This document shows positions 1 through 7,883 of a stretch of 10,903 nt of DNA, piece after piece. Each line of letters begins with the position of its first letter. Within the stretch, counting starts at the first letter, position 1. Below the pieces are notes generated by a model. The model was not told where the DNA came from and ran no database searches. It saw only the letters and a program-made list of their open reading frames with translations. The stretch comes from Actinomycetales bacterium (GTDB taxonomy: Bacteria > Actinomycetota > Actinomycetes > Actinomycetales > BWSM-131). Made by a program: the position numbers and the translations under genes. The stretch spans positions 1 to 10,903 of the forward strand of contig JASBSH010000199.1 of assembly GCA_030149025.1 (NCBI GenBank), in the 5' to 3' direction.

Positions 1-1
1 G

Positions 2-3000
2 GACGACTTCGAGGGGTACGATGGCTGCAACGAGATCCTCAACGTGACCCGCCCGGACGTCGTCGCCTGGGTGCACGAGGCGTACCTCGAGGTGGGCGTC
101 GACTGCGTCGAGACGAACACCTTCGGGGCCAACTGGGCCAACCTCGGCGAGTACGGCATCGCGGACCGGATCTTCGAGCTCGCCTTCGCGGGGGCGCAGG
201 TAGCGCGTCGTGCCGCGGACGACGCCACGCAGGCAGGGCGGGAACGGTACGTCCTCGGGTCGGTCGGGCCGGGGACGAAGCTGCCGAGCCTCGGGCACGT
301 CCCGTTCAAGGTCCTGCGGGACGCCTACGCCGAGCAGGTGAGGGGCATGCTGGAGGGCGGCGCCGACGCCGTCCTGATCGAGACCTGCCAGGACCTGCTG
401 CAGGCCAAGGCCGCGGTCATCGGCGCCCAGCACGCCGTCGAGCGCACCGGCGTCGACGCTCCGGTCCTTACCCAGGTCACGGTCGAGACCACGGGCACGA
501 TGCTGCTCGGGACCGAGATCGGCGCGGCGTTGAACGCGTTGGAGGCGCTGGGCATCGACGGGATCGGGCTCAACTGCGCCACCGGGCCCGGGGAGATGAG
601 CGAGCACCTGCGCCACCTGTCCCGCCGCGCACGGATCCCCGTCACCTGCATGCCGAACGCCGGGCTGCCGCAGCTGAGTGCGAGCGGCGCGGTCTACCCG
701 CTGACGCCTGCGCAGCTCGCCGACGCCCATGCCCAGTTCGTCCGGGAGTTCGGCCTGTCCCTGGTGGGGGGCTGCTGCGGGACGACTCCCGCGCACCTGC
801 GTGCCGTCGTCCAGCAGCTGGAGGGGGTGACCCCCGCTGTCCGGAACCCGCGCCCCGAACCGGGGGTGTCCAGCCTGTACCAGCACGTGCCGTTCCGTCA
901 GGACGTGAGTTACCTCGCGATCGGTGAGAGGACGAACGCCAACGGCTCCAAGGCCTTTCGCGAGGCGATGCTCGCCGCGGACTGGGAACGCTGCGTCGAC
1001 ATCGCACGCGACCAGACCCGGGACGGCGCGCACCTCCTCGACGTCTGCGTCGACTACGTGGGCCGAAGCGGCGTGGACGACGTCACGGCCGTGGTCGGCC
1101 GCCTCGCGACCAGCTCCACCCTGCCGCTCGTCATCGACTCCACGGAACCGCCGGTCATCGAGGCGGCGCTGGAGCTGACCGGCGGTCGATGCGTCGTGAA
1201 CTCGGTGAACTACGAGGACGGCGACGGACCGGACAGCCGCTTCACGCGCGTGATGCGGTGCGTGCGCGAGCACGGCGCGGCAGTGGTGGCGCTCACGATC
1301 GACGAGGAGGGCCAGGCGCGGACGGCCGAGCACAAGGTTCGCGTCGCCACGCGACTGATCGAGGACCTGTCGAAGAACTGGGGGATGGCCGTCCACGACA
1401 TCCTGGTGGACTGCCTGACCTTCCCCATCGCCACGGGGCAGGAGGAGACACGCGGTGACGGGCTGGCGACGATCGAGGCGATTGCTGAGCTCAAACGGCG
1501 GTACCCGGAGGTGCAGACGACCCTCGGGGTCTCCAACATCTCGTTCGGTCTCAAGCCCGCTGCGCGCGTCGTCCTGAACTCTGTCTTCCTGCACGAGGCC
1601 GTGAAGGCCGGGCTCGACTCGGCCATCGTGCACGCCGCACGGATCCTGCCGATCGCGCGGATCCCGGAGGAGCAGCGGCAGGTGGCGCTGGACCTCGTGT
1701 ACGACCGGCGCCGCTACGACGAGAACGGCCAGCTGGTCTACGACCCGCTGGCGCGGATGCTGGAGCTCTTCGAGGGCGTCGACTCGGCGTCACAGAAGGC
1801 GGACCGGGCAGCCGAGCTCGCCGCGCTACCGCTGGGGGAGCGCCTGCAGCGGAGGATCATCGACGGCGAGCGGCAGGGGCTGGAGGCCGACCTGGACGCC
1901 GCCCTCTCCGGTGGGCAGAGCCCGCTCGACGTCATCAACGACACGCTGCTCGAGGGCATGAAGGTCGTGGGGGAGCGGTTCGGCCGCGGCGAGATGCAGC
2001 TCCCGTTCGTTCTGCAGTCCGCAGAGGTGATGAAAGCCGCTGTGGCATACCTCGAACCGCACATCGAAGCCCTGGCCGAGGAGGAAGGGACGACGACGTC
2101 CCGGGCCAAGGCCAAGGTGGTGCTCGCCACCGTCAAGGGCGACGTGCACGACATCGGCAAGAACCTCGTCGACATCATCCTGTCCAACAACGGCTACGAG
2201 GTGGTGAACCTCGGGATCAAGCAGCCGGTGAGCGAGATCATCCGCGCCGCCGAGGAGCACGACGCCGACGCCATCGGCATGAGCGGGCTGCTGGTGAAGT
2301 CGACGGTCGTGATGAAGGACAACCTCGAGGAGCTGAACCTCCGCGGCCTGTCGGCCCGGTGGCCCGTCCTGCTGGGCGGCGCGGCGCTGACCAGGGCCTA
2401 CGTGGAGAACGACCTCGCCGAGCTGTACGAGGGCGAAGTGCGTTACGCCCGAGACGCGTTTGAGGGTCTGCGGCTGATGGACGCGGTCGCGGCGGCGAAG
2501 ACCAGCGGGCGCGACGTCGCCGAGCACCTCCCTGCCCTGCGGCCGCGCCGGGTCCGTCAGGTCGCGCGGGGGGAGGAGCAGCCGCTGGACGACGCCCGGG
2601 TGCGGTCGGACGTCGCCCGCGACGTCACGGTGCCGACGCCGCCGTTCTGGGGAACCCGGGTGGTCCGCGGTATCGCGCTCGCCGACTACTCGGCCTACCT
2701 CGACGAACGCGCGACGTTCCTGGGTCAGTGGGGCCTGAAGCCGAGCCGCGGCGGACAGGGGCCGGGCTACGACGAGCTGGTCGAGACGGAGGGACGCCCG
2801 CGGCTGCGGATGTGGCTGGACCGGCTGCAGACCGAGGGGATCCTCGAAGCGGGCGTTGTCTACGGGTACTTCCCGTGCTGGTCCGAGGCCAACGACCTGG
2901 TCGTGCTCCACTTCGACGGTGACGGCACCGATGGCGAGCCGGGGACCGAGTGGATGCGGTTCACGTTCCCTCGCCAGCGCCGCGACCGCCGGCTCTGCCT

Positions 3001-3460
3001 GGCCGACTTCTTCCGCTCCAAGGAGGAGGTCGGGGCCGAGGGACGGCCAGACGTGGTCGCCTTCCAGCTCGTGACGATGGGCTCACATGTGGCTGAGGTG
3101 ACCGCGAAGCTGTTCGAGTCCGGGGCCTACCGGGACTACCTGGAGCTGCACGGGTTGTCGGTGCAGCTCACGGAGGCGCTGGCGGAGATGTGGCACGCCC
3201 GCGTGCGGGCGGAGCTCGGTTTCGGCGGCGAGGACGACGACGAGCTGGCAGGGATCCTGAGGCAGGGCTACCGCGGCTCCCGATACTCGTTCGGCTACCC
3301 AGCCTGTCCGGAGCTGGATGACCGTGCGAAGCTGGTCGAGCTGCTGCGCCCGGAGCGGATCGGCGTGAGCCTGTCCGAGGAGCTGCAGCTGCACCCCGAG
3401 CAGTCCACGGACGCTCTCGTCGTCCATCACCCCGAGGCGAAGTACTTCAACGCGACATGA
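2..3460 (+). CDS. metH: Cobalamin-dependent methionine synthase (5' end outside window)
   Basis: Transfers the methyl group of methyltetrahydrofolate through cobalamin to homocysteine, giving methionine; cytoplasmic. The frame is open from base 2, and the residues before the GTG at 44 (GYDGCNEILNVT) are typical MetH, so that GTG is internal. 1152 residues are visible against about 1227 in E. coli, so probably only about 25-35 are missing. Domains, numbered from the first visible residue: homocysteine domain with zinc-ligand cysteines 192 (LNCATG), 258 and 259 (GGCCGTT); pterin domain from about 304 (YLAIGERTNANGS); B12 cap near 610-690; cobalamin fold with DVHDIGKN, whose His716 (codon 2147-2149) is the lower cobalt ligand, and LLGGAA; C-terminal AdoMet reactivation domain with Arg-x-x-x-Gly-Tyr at 1094-1099 (RYSFGYPACP). 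All modules look intact. Any B12 riboswitch would lie upstream of the window. The stop overlaps the next ATG as ATGA. Confidence 0.97.
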   Translation, partial: DDFEGYDGCNEILNVTRPDVVAWVHEAYLEVGVDCVETNTFGANWANLGEYGIADRIFELAFAGAQVARRAADDATQAGRERYVLGSVGPGTKLPSLGHVPFKVLRDAYAEQVRGMLEGGADAVLIETCQDLLQAKAAVIGAQHAVERTGVDAPVLTQVTVETTGTMLLGTEIGAALNALEALGIDGIGLNCATGPGEMSEHLRHLSRRARIPVTCMPNAGLPQLSASGAVYPLTPAQLADAHAQFVREFGLSLVGGCCGTTPAHLRAVVQQLEGVTPAVRNPRPEPGVSSLYQHVPFRQDVSYLAIGERTNANGSKAFREAMLAADWERCVDIARDQTRDGAHLLDVCVDYVGRSGVDDVTAVVGRLATSSTLPLVIDSTEPPVIEAALELTGGRCVVNSVNYEDGDGPDSRFTRVMRCVREHGAAVVALTIDEEGQARTAEHKVRVATRLIEDLSKNWGMAVHDILVDCLTFPIATGQEETRGDGLATIEAIAELKRRYPEVQTTLGVSNISFGLKPAARVVLNSVFLHEAVKAGLDSAIVHAARILPIARIPEEQRQVALDLVYDRRRYDENGQLVYDPLARMLELFEGVDSASQKADRAAELAALPLGERLQRRIIDGERQGLEADLDAALSGGQSPLDVINDTLLEGMKVVGERFGRGEMQLPFVLQSAEVMKAAVAYLEPHIEALAEEEGTTTSRAKAKVVLATVKGDVHDIGKNLVDIILSNNGYEVVNLGIKQPVSEIIRAAEEHDADAIGMSGLLVKSTVVMKDNLEELNLRGLSARWPVLLGGAALTRAYVENDLAELYEGEVRYARDAFEGLRLMDAVAAAKTSGRDVAEHLPALRPRRVRQVARGEEQPLDDARVRSDVARDVTVPTPPFWGTRVVRGIALADYSAYLDERATFLGQWGLKPSRGGQGPGYDELVETEGRPRLRMWLDRLQTEGILEAGVVYGYFPCWSEANDLVVLHFDGDGTDGEPGTEWMRFTFPRQRRDRRLCLADFFRSKEEVGAEGRPDVVAFQLVTMGSHVAEVTAKLFESGAYRDYLELHGLSVQLTEALAEMWHARVRAELGFGGEDDDELAGILRQGYRGSRYSFGYPACPELDDRAKLVELLRPERIGVSLSEELQLHPEQSTDALVVHHPEAKYFNAT

Positions 3461-4266
3461 CGGACCACCACCGCCCACCCCTCGCTCGTGACCATGTAAT
3501 CACGCCACCCGGCACTGGCGGTGGCGGTGGCGGTGGCCCCGTCGCCCAACCCCTCTCCGGTGATCATGAAATCCCGGTTCGACCCCGAGCGCTGCAGGCG
3601 GTGCTCTGGGACATGGATGGCACCCTCGTCGACACCGAGCCGTACTGGATCGAGGCCGAGTACGCGCTGGTCGCGCAGTTCGGCGGGACCTGGACGGAGG
3701 AGGACTCCCGACGGCTGATCGGCAACGCCCTGATGACGTCGGCCGAGTACCTGCGCGACCGGGGCGGTGTCGACCTGCCCCTCGTCGACATCGTGCACCG
3801 GATGCAGGCACACGTGATCGACCGCGTGGACCGGGTCGCCAACTGGCAGCCGGGTGCTCGTCAACTGCTGGCCGAGCTTCGGGCCGCAGGGGTGCCACAG
3901 GCTCTGGTGACGATGTCGTGGACACCGCTGGCACAGGCGGTGCTGCGTCACCTCCCCCCGGGAACCTTCGACGTCGTGGTCACGGGGGACCAGGTCACTC
4001 ACGGCAAGCCCCACCCGGAGCCGTACACCACGGCCGCCCGCCGGTTGGGCGTGCAGCCGGCCGCGTGCGTGGCGATCGAGGACTCGCCCACCGGCATCGC
4101 CTCGGCCGAGGCCGCGGGAGCCGTCACCTTCGCGGTGCCGCACCTGGTTGCGATCCCCGGGGCCCCGGGACGCACGGTCGTCGACAGCCTGACCGATCTG
4201 ACGGTCGCGATCCTTGCCCGGGCGGTGGAGGAGCAGTCGGTCGGCGTGTCCGAGCAGAGGACATGA
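3457..4266 (+). CDS. HAD-superfamily phosphatase (beta-phosphoglucomutase/phosphatase-like); start uncertain
   Basis: Predicted cytoplasmic Mg-dependent phosphatase or phosphomutase; the substrate cannot be told from sequence. All four HAD motifs are visible, numbered from ATG 3457: nucleophile DMDGT (Asp52, Asp54), motif II in LVTMSW, motif III Lys184 in HGKPHPEPY, and motif IV Glu208-Asp209 in IEDSPTG. The insert between motifs I and II fits a small helical cap (subclass I). The ATG overlaps the metH stop as ATGA and gives 269 aa, but residues 1-47 are low-complexity and encoded by the repeat doublet at 3472-3576, including seven glycines. Homology begins only at about VLWDMDGT, so GTG 3601 (221 aa, usual for the family) may be the real start. 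Neither start has a convincing ribosome-binding site. The stop overlaps the next ATG, also as ATGA. Confidence 0.9.
   Translation: MTDHHRPPLARDHVITPPGTGGGGGGGPVAQPLSGDHEIPVRPRALQAVLWDMDGTLVDTEPYWIEAEYALVAQFGGTWTEEDSRRLIGNALMTSAEYLRDRGGVDLPLVDIVHRMQAHVIDRVDRVANWQPGARQLLAELRAAGVPQALVTMSWTPLAQAVLRHLPPGTFDVVVTGDQVTHGKPHPEPYTTAARRLGVQPAACVAIEDSPTGIASAEAAGAVTFAVPHLVAIPGAPGRTVVDSLTDLTVAILARAVEEQSVGVSEQRT
3472..3576 (+). repeat. REP-like doublet: two imperfect direct repeats around a GGCGGT tract
   Basis: Copy 1 spans 3472-3504 and copy 2 spans 3543-3576. Both begin CGCCCA(A)CCCCTC and end in a 17-base core: GTGACCATGTAATCACG at 3488-3504 and GTGATCATGAAATCCCG at 3560-3576, which agree at 14 of 17 positions. 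Copy 1's core has inverted ends (CGTGA/TCACG). The AT-rich cores stand out from the surrounding GC-rich coding sequence. The element sits directly after the metH stop, within the annotated 5' end of the HAD gene. This looks like a dispersed intergenic repeat of REP/BIME type, but its copy number in the genome cannot be seen here. Confidence 0.6.
3517..3537 (+). repeat. GGCGGT hexamer microsatellite (3.5 units)
   Basis: Three perfect GGCGGT units at 3517-3522, 3523-3528 and 3529-3534 are followed by GGC. If translated from ATG 3457 they give part of a seven-glycine run. The tract lies between the two REP-like copies. Hexamer changes would keep frame, so length variation here would be silent for the HAD reading frame. 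Confidence 0.7.
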
Positions 4267-5198
4267 CCGCGACGACAGGCACCGAAAGGCTCGGGGGAGT
4301 CTCGCACCCCGGCGACCTGCTGCAGGTGGACGGCCTGTCGGTGACGTTCGGCGGCAAGGGACGCAAGCCCGTGCGGGCCGTGGACGGGGTCTCGTTCTCC
4401 GTCCGCCCGGGAGAGGTCGTGGGCCTGGTCGGTGAGTCCGGCGGCGGAAAGTCCGTCACATCCCTGGCGATCATGGGCCTGTTGCCTCGCCGGGGTGTCA
4501 AGGTCGGGGGCTCGGTGCGGTTCGAGGGCCGGGAGCTCGTCGGGGCATCCCGCTCCGAGCTGCGCGGCCTGCGGGGACGCGAGATGGCCATGGTCTTCCA
4601 GGACCCCATGACCTCGCTGCACCCGGTGGTTCCGGTCGGCACACAGGTGACGGAGGTCCTTCGCCAGCACACCGACCTCGATCGCGCCGCGGCTCGCCAG
4701 GAGGCCGAGGACCTGCTGCACCAGGTTGGGATCCCCGACCCGAAGCGGCGGCTGGACGAATACCCCCACCAGCTCTCCTCTCCGGTGGGATTGCGGCAGC
4801 GGGCCCTGATCGTGATCTCGGACCGGGTGGGCGTGATGTACCTCGGCGTGATCGTCGAGGAGGCCGACAGTGACGAGCTGTACGCCAACCCGCTTCACCC
4901 GTACACGATCTCGCTGATGTCGGCCATCCCTGTGCCTGACCCGGACGTGGAGGATCGTCGGGAGCGGATCCTGCTCGCCGGTGACCTGCCGAGCCCGGCG
5001 AACCCGCCGTCCGGATGCCGCTTCCACACCCGCTGCCCGTTCGTGCAACCCACCCGGTGTCACGACGAGGTGCCGGCGTTGCGCGAGCTGGCTCCAGGTC
5101 ACCGCGTCGCCTGCCACTGGGCCGAGGAGATCAAGGCGGGGCGGATCACCCCGGCAGACACCGCGTTCGACCCGACGGCGGAGGCAGCGAACGACTGA
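4263..5198 (+). pseudogene. Degraded DppD/OppD-type peptide ABC transporter ATPase
   Basis: The open frame gives 311 aa, from an ATG overlapping the HAD stop (ATGA, with AGAGG just upstream). Family hallmarks remain: Walker A GESGGGKS (57-64), Q-loop Gln113 in MVFQDPMTSL, YPHQL before the signature, and the C-terminal oligopeptide-transporter tail with GCRFHTRCPF and VACHW. The signature LSGGMRQR is replaced by LSSPVGLRQR. Removing one unit of a tandem TCTCC (4774-4783) and one T of the TT at 4791-4792 restores LSGGMRQR exactly. Immediately after, ALIV runs into ISDRVGVMY, so about 55 residues with Walker B, D-loop and H-loop are absent; E. coli DppD has them. A protein made from this frame could not hydrolyse ATP normally. 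No permease, binding protein or DppF partner is present, so it appears to be a stranded remnant. The intact relative would have imported di- or oligopeptides. Confidence 0.88.
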
Positions 5199-5218
5199 CC
5201 GCCCCCGCCCGAATCTGT

Positions 5219-5235
5219 CACAGGGTGGCCCTGTG
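5219..5235 (+). terminator. Stem-loop after the ATPase remnant
   Basis: A perfect 7-bp stem CACAGGG/CCCTGTG with a 3-base loop lies 21 bases past the stop of the upstream gene. No T-run follows, so it is terminator-like only by position and stability. The AGGGTG at 5222-5227 can alternatively pair with CACCCT at 5257-5262. Confidence 0.4.
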
Positions 5236-5262
5236 CCGAACCTATTGGTACGGGGGCACCCT

Positions 5263-5289
5263 GCAACAGTTGCGGATTGGCGTAACGCC
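5263..5289. repeat. Two adjacent 11-base odd palindromes
   Basis: GCAACAGTTGC (5263-5273) and GGCGTAACGCC (5279-5289) are each 5-base inverted arms around one central base, with starts 16 bases apart. They lie in the convergent intergenic region 5199-5360. They could be small hairpins helping to end transcription from either side. No regulator can be assigned. Confidence 0.35.
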
Positions 5290-5326
5290 GCCCAGTAGGG
5301 GTGTCTTTCAGCGGTTTCCCAGCAGA

Positions 5327-5349
5327 CGGCCGCCCGTGGAAAGCGGCCG
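5327..5349 (-). terminator. GC-rich stem-loop after the FtsX-type permease gene
   Basis: CGGCCGC (5327-5333) and GCGGCCG (5343-5349) form a 7-bp stem with a 9-base loop, starting 11 bases beyond the minus-strand stop at 5361. It is the likeliest end of the permease-ATPase operon, though no clear U-run follows on the minus strand. Confidence 0.45.
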
Positions 5350-5360
5350 CGCAACCTGTC

Positions 5361-7883
5361 TCAGTCGACCGAGATCGCCTTGAGGATGTTCAACCTCGTC
5401 GCTCGCACAGCGGGCAGTACCGCGGCCACAATCCCGACGATTGCCGACAGGACGAGGACGGTGACGAGGCTCCCGGTCGGCACCACGAGGTCCGTCAGGC
5501 CCTCGTCGACCAGGACGTGTTGCATGAACACCCCGATACCGAGCCCCAGCACCGCGCCGAGCACAGCTCCGAACAGCGCCGTGTACACGGACTCCAGAGT
5601 GATCATCCGACGAAGCTGACTGCGGCTCAGACCCACTGCCCGCAGCAGTCCGATCTCGCGAGTCCGCTCGAACACCGAGAGCGCCAGGGTGTTCACGATC
5701 CCGAGGACGGCGATGACCACCGACAGGGCGAGGAGCACGTAGATCGTCATCAGAAGCTGTTCGATCTGGTCGGACTGGGCGTTGATGAACTCGTCGCGGT
5801 CCTGGACGGAGACGACCACATACGGTTTCACCGCGTCCACCACCGCGGCACGCACCTTGGCGGCATCAGCGCCGGGATCGAGCACCACGTAGGCCAGCAT
5901 GTCGGCGCGCTGGGGTGCCGGCACGGCCTGCTCCGCCAGCTTCGCCGGGATGACCATCGACGAACCTATGGCAGGGTTGTCCGCGAAGACACCGCCCACC
6001 GTCAGCTTCGCGTCGGGAAGGGAGCCGACGACACCCGACAACGTGGATCCGACGTCCAGGTCCTCGTCCTTGGCGAGGGACTCCGAGACCAGCACCTTGC
6101 CGTCATCGAGGACATCCAGTGTGCCAGAACGCATCTGGACGTCCACGGCGTCGGCCAACGCAGCCGCGTCACTGCCGACTGCGAGCTGCGGGGCGCCGTC
6201 CACATCGAGGGGGACGGCGCGGAGGCCGGCAACCGACTTCACGCCGCCCACCCGGCGGACGGCGTCCGTGATGCCGTCTGACATCCCGGTGAACCCGCCC
6301 TCCAGCACCAGGTCGGCACGCACGAGCTGGTTGACCAGCGACTTGGTGGACTCCGTCGCCGATGCGGACAGCACGGACACGGCGGAGACCAGGGCGAGCC
6401 CGATCATGAGAGCACTGGCCGTGGCCGCGGTGCGCCTCGGGTTCCTTAGGGCGTTGCCGCGGGCCATGCGGCCGACCGAGCGGGACAGCGCCGCGAACGG
6501 CGCACCGACGACAGCGATGACAGGTCGGGCCAGGGCCGGAGCACCGACGGCGAAGGCGGCGAACAGCAGCAGCACTACGGCCACCTGGCTGGCGTTGGAT
6601 CCGGTGCCCTCTAGGCGGAGTGCAGGGGCGACGGCGGCCAGGCCGAGCAGCAGCAGCGCCGTCGCCCATAGAGCACGCCGACGCAACCCCTTCTCCGGCA
6701 TGGCGACGTCATCCCGCATCGCCGCGATCGGAGCGATCCGAGAAGCACGGATAGCGGGTACCGCAGCGGCCACCACGGTGACCACGAGGCCGAGCAGCAG
6801 GCTCACGATGACGGTTCGGGCCGAGACGGGAAGACCGCCCGAGACCTCGAGGCCGAAGCTGGTCAGCGCCGCCTGGAGCGCTGCTGCCAGACCGACTCCT
6901 GCGCCGAGCCCAACGAGCCCGCCGACCAGCCCGATTGCGACAGCCTCGGCGAGAACCATCCGCACCACTTGGCCCGCCCCCGCTCCGATGGCGCGCAGCA
7001 GGGCGAGCTCGCGTGTCCGCTGGGCGATAAGCATCGAGAACGTGTTGACGATGATGAATCCGCCGACGACGAGGCTGATTCCGGCGAACACCAGGAGGAA
7101 GGTGTTGATGAAGCCGAGGGCCTGCCGCATTGTGGCGGTGTCCTTCTCGGTCTTCGCCTCGCCGGTGATGGCCTCGGCGGTCGGCGGCAGCACCTGCTGC
7201 ACCTGCCCGACGAGGGCCTCCTGACTGACGCCCGGATTCCCCTGGACCTGGAACGCAGCGGTCGTGCCGTCCGGAGCGAAGAGGTTGACGGACGTGGGTT
7301 CGTCGAACAGGACCAGCGTTGTCCCGGCGAGAGCGCCGAACCGCACTGAGGCGACGATCTTCACGTCCATGACACGTGGCCCGACAACGACACGGGTTCG
7401 GTCGCCAACGGTCAAGCCGGCCTTCTGGAGCGTTCCCTCCTCGACGGCGATCTCACCCGGCCCGCGGGGAGCCCGGCCGTCGACGACCTCAAGGACGGGG
7501 TCGTCGTCCAGCCAGGAAAATGAAAGGGTGGGCGCGCCGCCGTTGCGCACGGCCGTGCCGTCCTTGCCGACGAGGATCGCGCTGCCGGCCAGCTCGGGCG
7601 CGGCACGGCGCACGTCCGGGAGCCGTTCCAGCTCGGCTTCGAGGGTCAGCGGCAGGCCGGACCGCAGGTTCGTGCCGTCGATGGCGGTCGCACCCTCGGC
7701 GCCGCTGACATACACGTCCGTTCCCTTGTTCGCCTGGCTGAAGATGCCGGTGAAGGTGCGGTCCAGGCTGTCGGTGAGGACGAGTGTGCCCGCGACGAAC
7801 GCGACGCCGAGCAGGACGGACAACGACGTCAGCAGGAATCGGAGCCAGTGCCCCCGGATACCGGCCATGGTGACGCGACGCAT
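5361..7883 (-). CDS. FtsX/MacB-type ABC transporter permease, duplicated-domain form
   Basis: 840-aa inner-membrane protein of the FtsX/LolE/MacB permease family. It has two halves, each a leading membrane helix, an extracytoplasmic MacB-like domain and an FtsX core. About ten helices are visible: near 15-37, 256-280, 305-335, 355-377, 404-422, 433-453, 485-507, 708-731, 762-786 and 804-826. The FtsX hallmarks occur twice: QRTRELALLRAIG near 288-300 and ERTREIGLLRAVG near 739-751. The ATG at 7883 overlaps the stop of the ATPase gene by one base (TGATG), implying translational coupling. Family members mostly use ATP for mechanical work on the outer face, such as lipid, lipoprotein or peptide export, rather than import. 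The substrate cannot be told. No third component such as a MacA-like adaptor is in the window. The frame is intact. Confidence 0.95.
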   Translation of the reverse strand: MRRVTMAGIRGHWLRFLLTSLSVLLGVAFVAGTLVLTDSLDRTFTGIFSQANKGTDVYVSGAEGATAIDGTNLRSGLPLTLEAELERLPDVRRAAPELAGSAILVGKDGTAVRNGGAPTLSFSWLDDDPVLEVVDGRAPRGPGEIAVEEGTLQKAGLTVGDRTRVVVGPRVMDVKIVASVRFGALAGTTLVLFDEPTSVNLFAPDGTTAAFQVQGNPGVSQEALVGQVQQVLPPTAEAITGEAKTEKDTATMRQALGFINTFLLVFAGISLVVGGFIIVNTFSMLIAQRTRELALLRAIGAGAGQVVRMVLAEAVAIGLVGGLVGLGAGVGLAAALQAALTSFGLEVSGGLPVSARTVIVSLLLGLVVTVVAAAVPAIRASRIAPIAAMRDDVAMPEKGLRRRALWATALLLLGLAAVAPALRLEGTGSNASQVAVVLLLFAAFAVGAPALARPVIAVVGAPFAALSRSVGRMARGNALRNPRRTAATASALMIGLALVSAVSVLSASATESTKSLVNQLVRADLVLEGGFTGMSDGITDAVRRVGGVKSVAGLRAVPLDVDGAPQLAVGSDAAALADAVDVQMRSGTLDVLDDGKVLVSESLAKDEDLDVGSTLSGVVGSLPDAKLTVGGVFADNPAIGSSMVIPAKLAEQAVPAPQRADMLAYVVLDPGADAAKVRAAVVDAVKPYVVVSVQDRDEFINAQSDQIEQLLMTIYVLLALSVVIAVLGIVNTLALSVFERTREIGLLRAVGLSRSQLRRMITLESVYTALFGAVLGAVLGLGIGVFMQHVLVDEGLTDLVVPTGSLVTVLVLSAIVGIVAAVLPAVRATRLNILKAISVD

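Noticed and set aside
44..46. GTG at 44 as the start of metH
   Set aside because: Conserved MetH residues continue upstream in frame to base 2, so the gene starts outside the window.
1826..2911. Long minus-strand open frame opposite metH
   Set aside because: It is a shadow of high-GC codon bias with no recognisable domain, lying over highly conserved MetH sequence.
3918..4262. Long upstream extension of the peptide-transporter ATPase frame
   Set aside because: It lies over the HAD coding sequence and its residues have no ABC-protein character; ATG 4263 with an ATGA overlap is the natural start.
5899..7224. Plus-strand 441-codon open frame opposite the permease
   Set aside because: Composition is Ser/Arg/Thr/Ala-rich, typical of antisense frames; the minus-strand permease accounts for the stretch.
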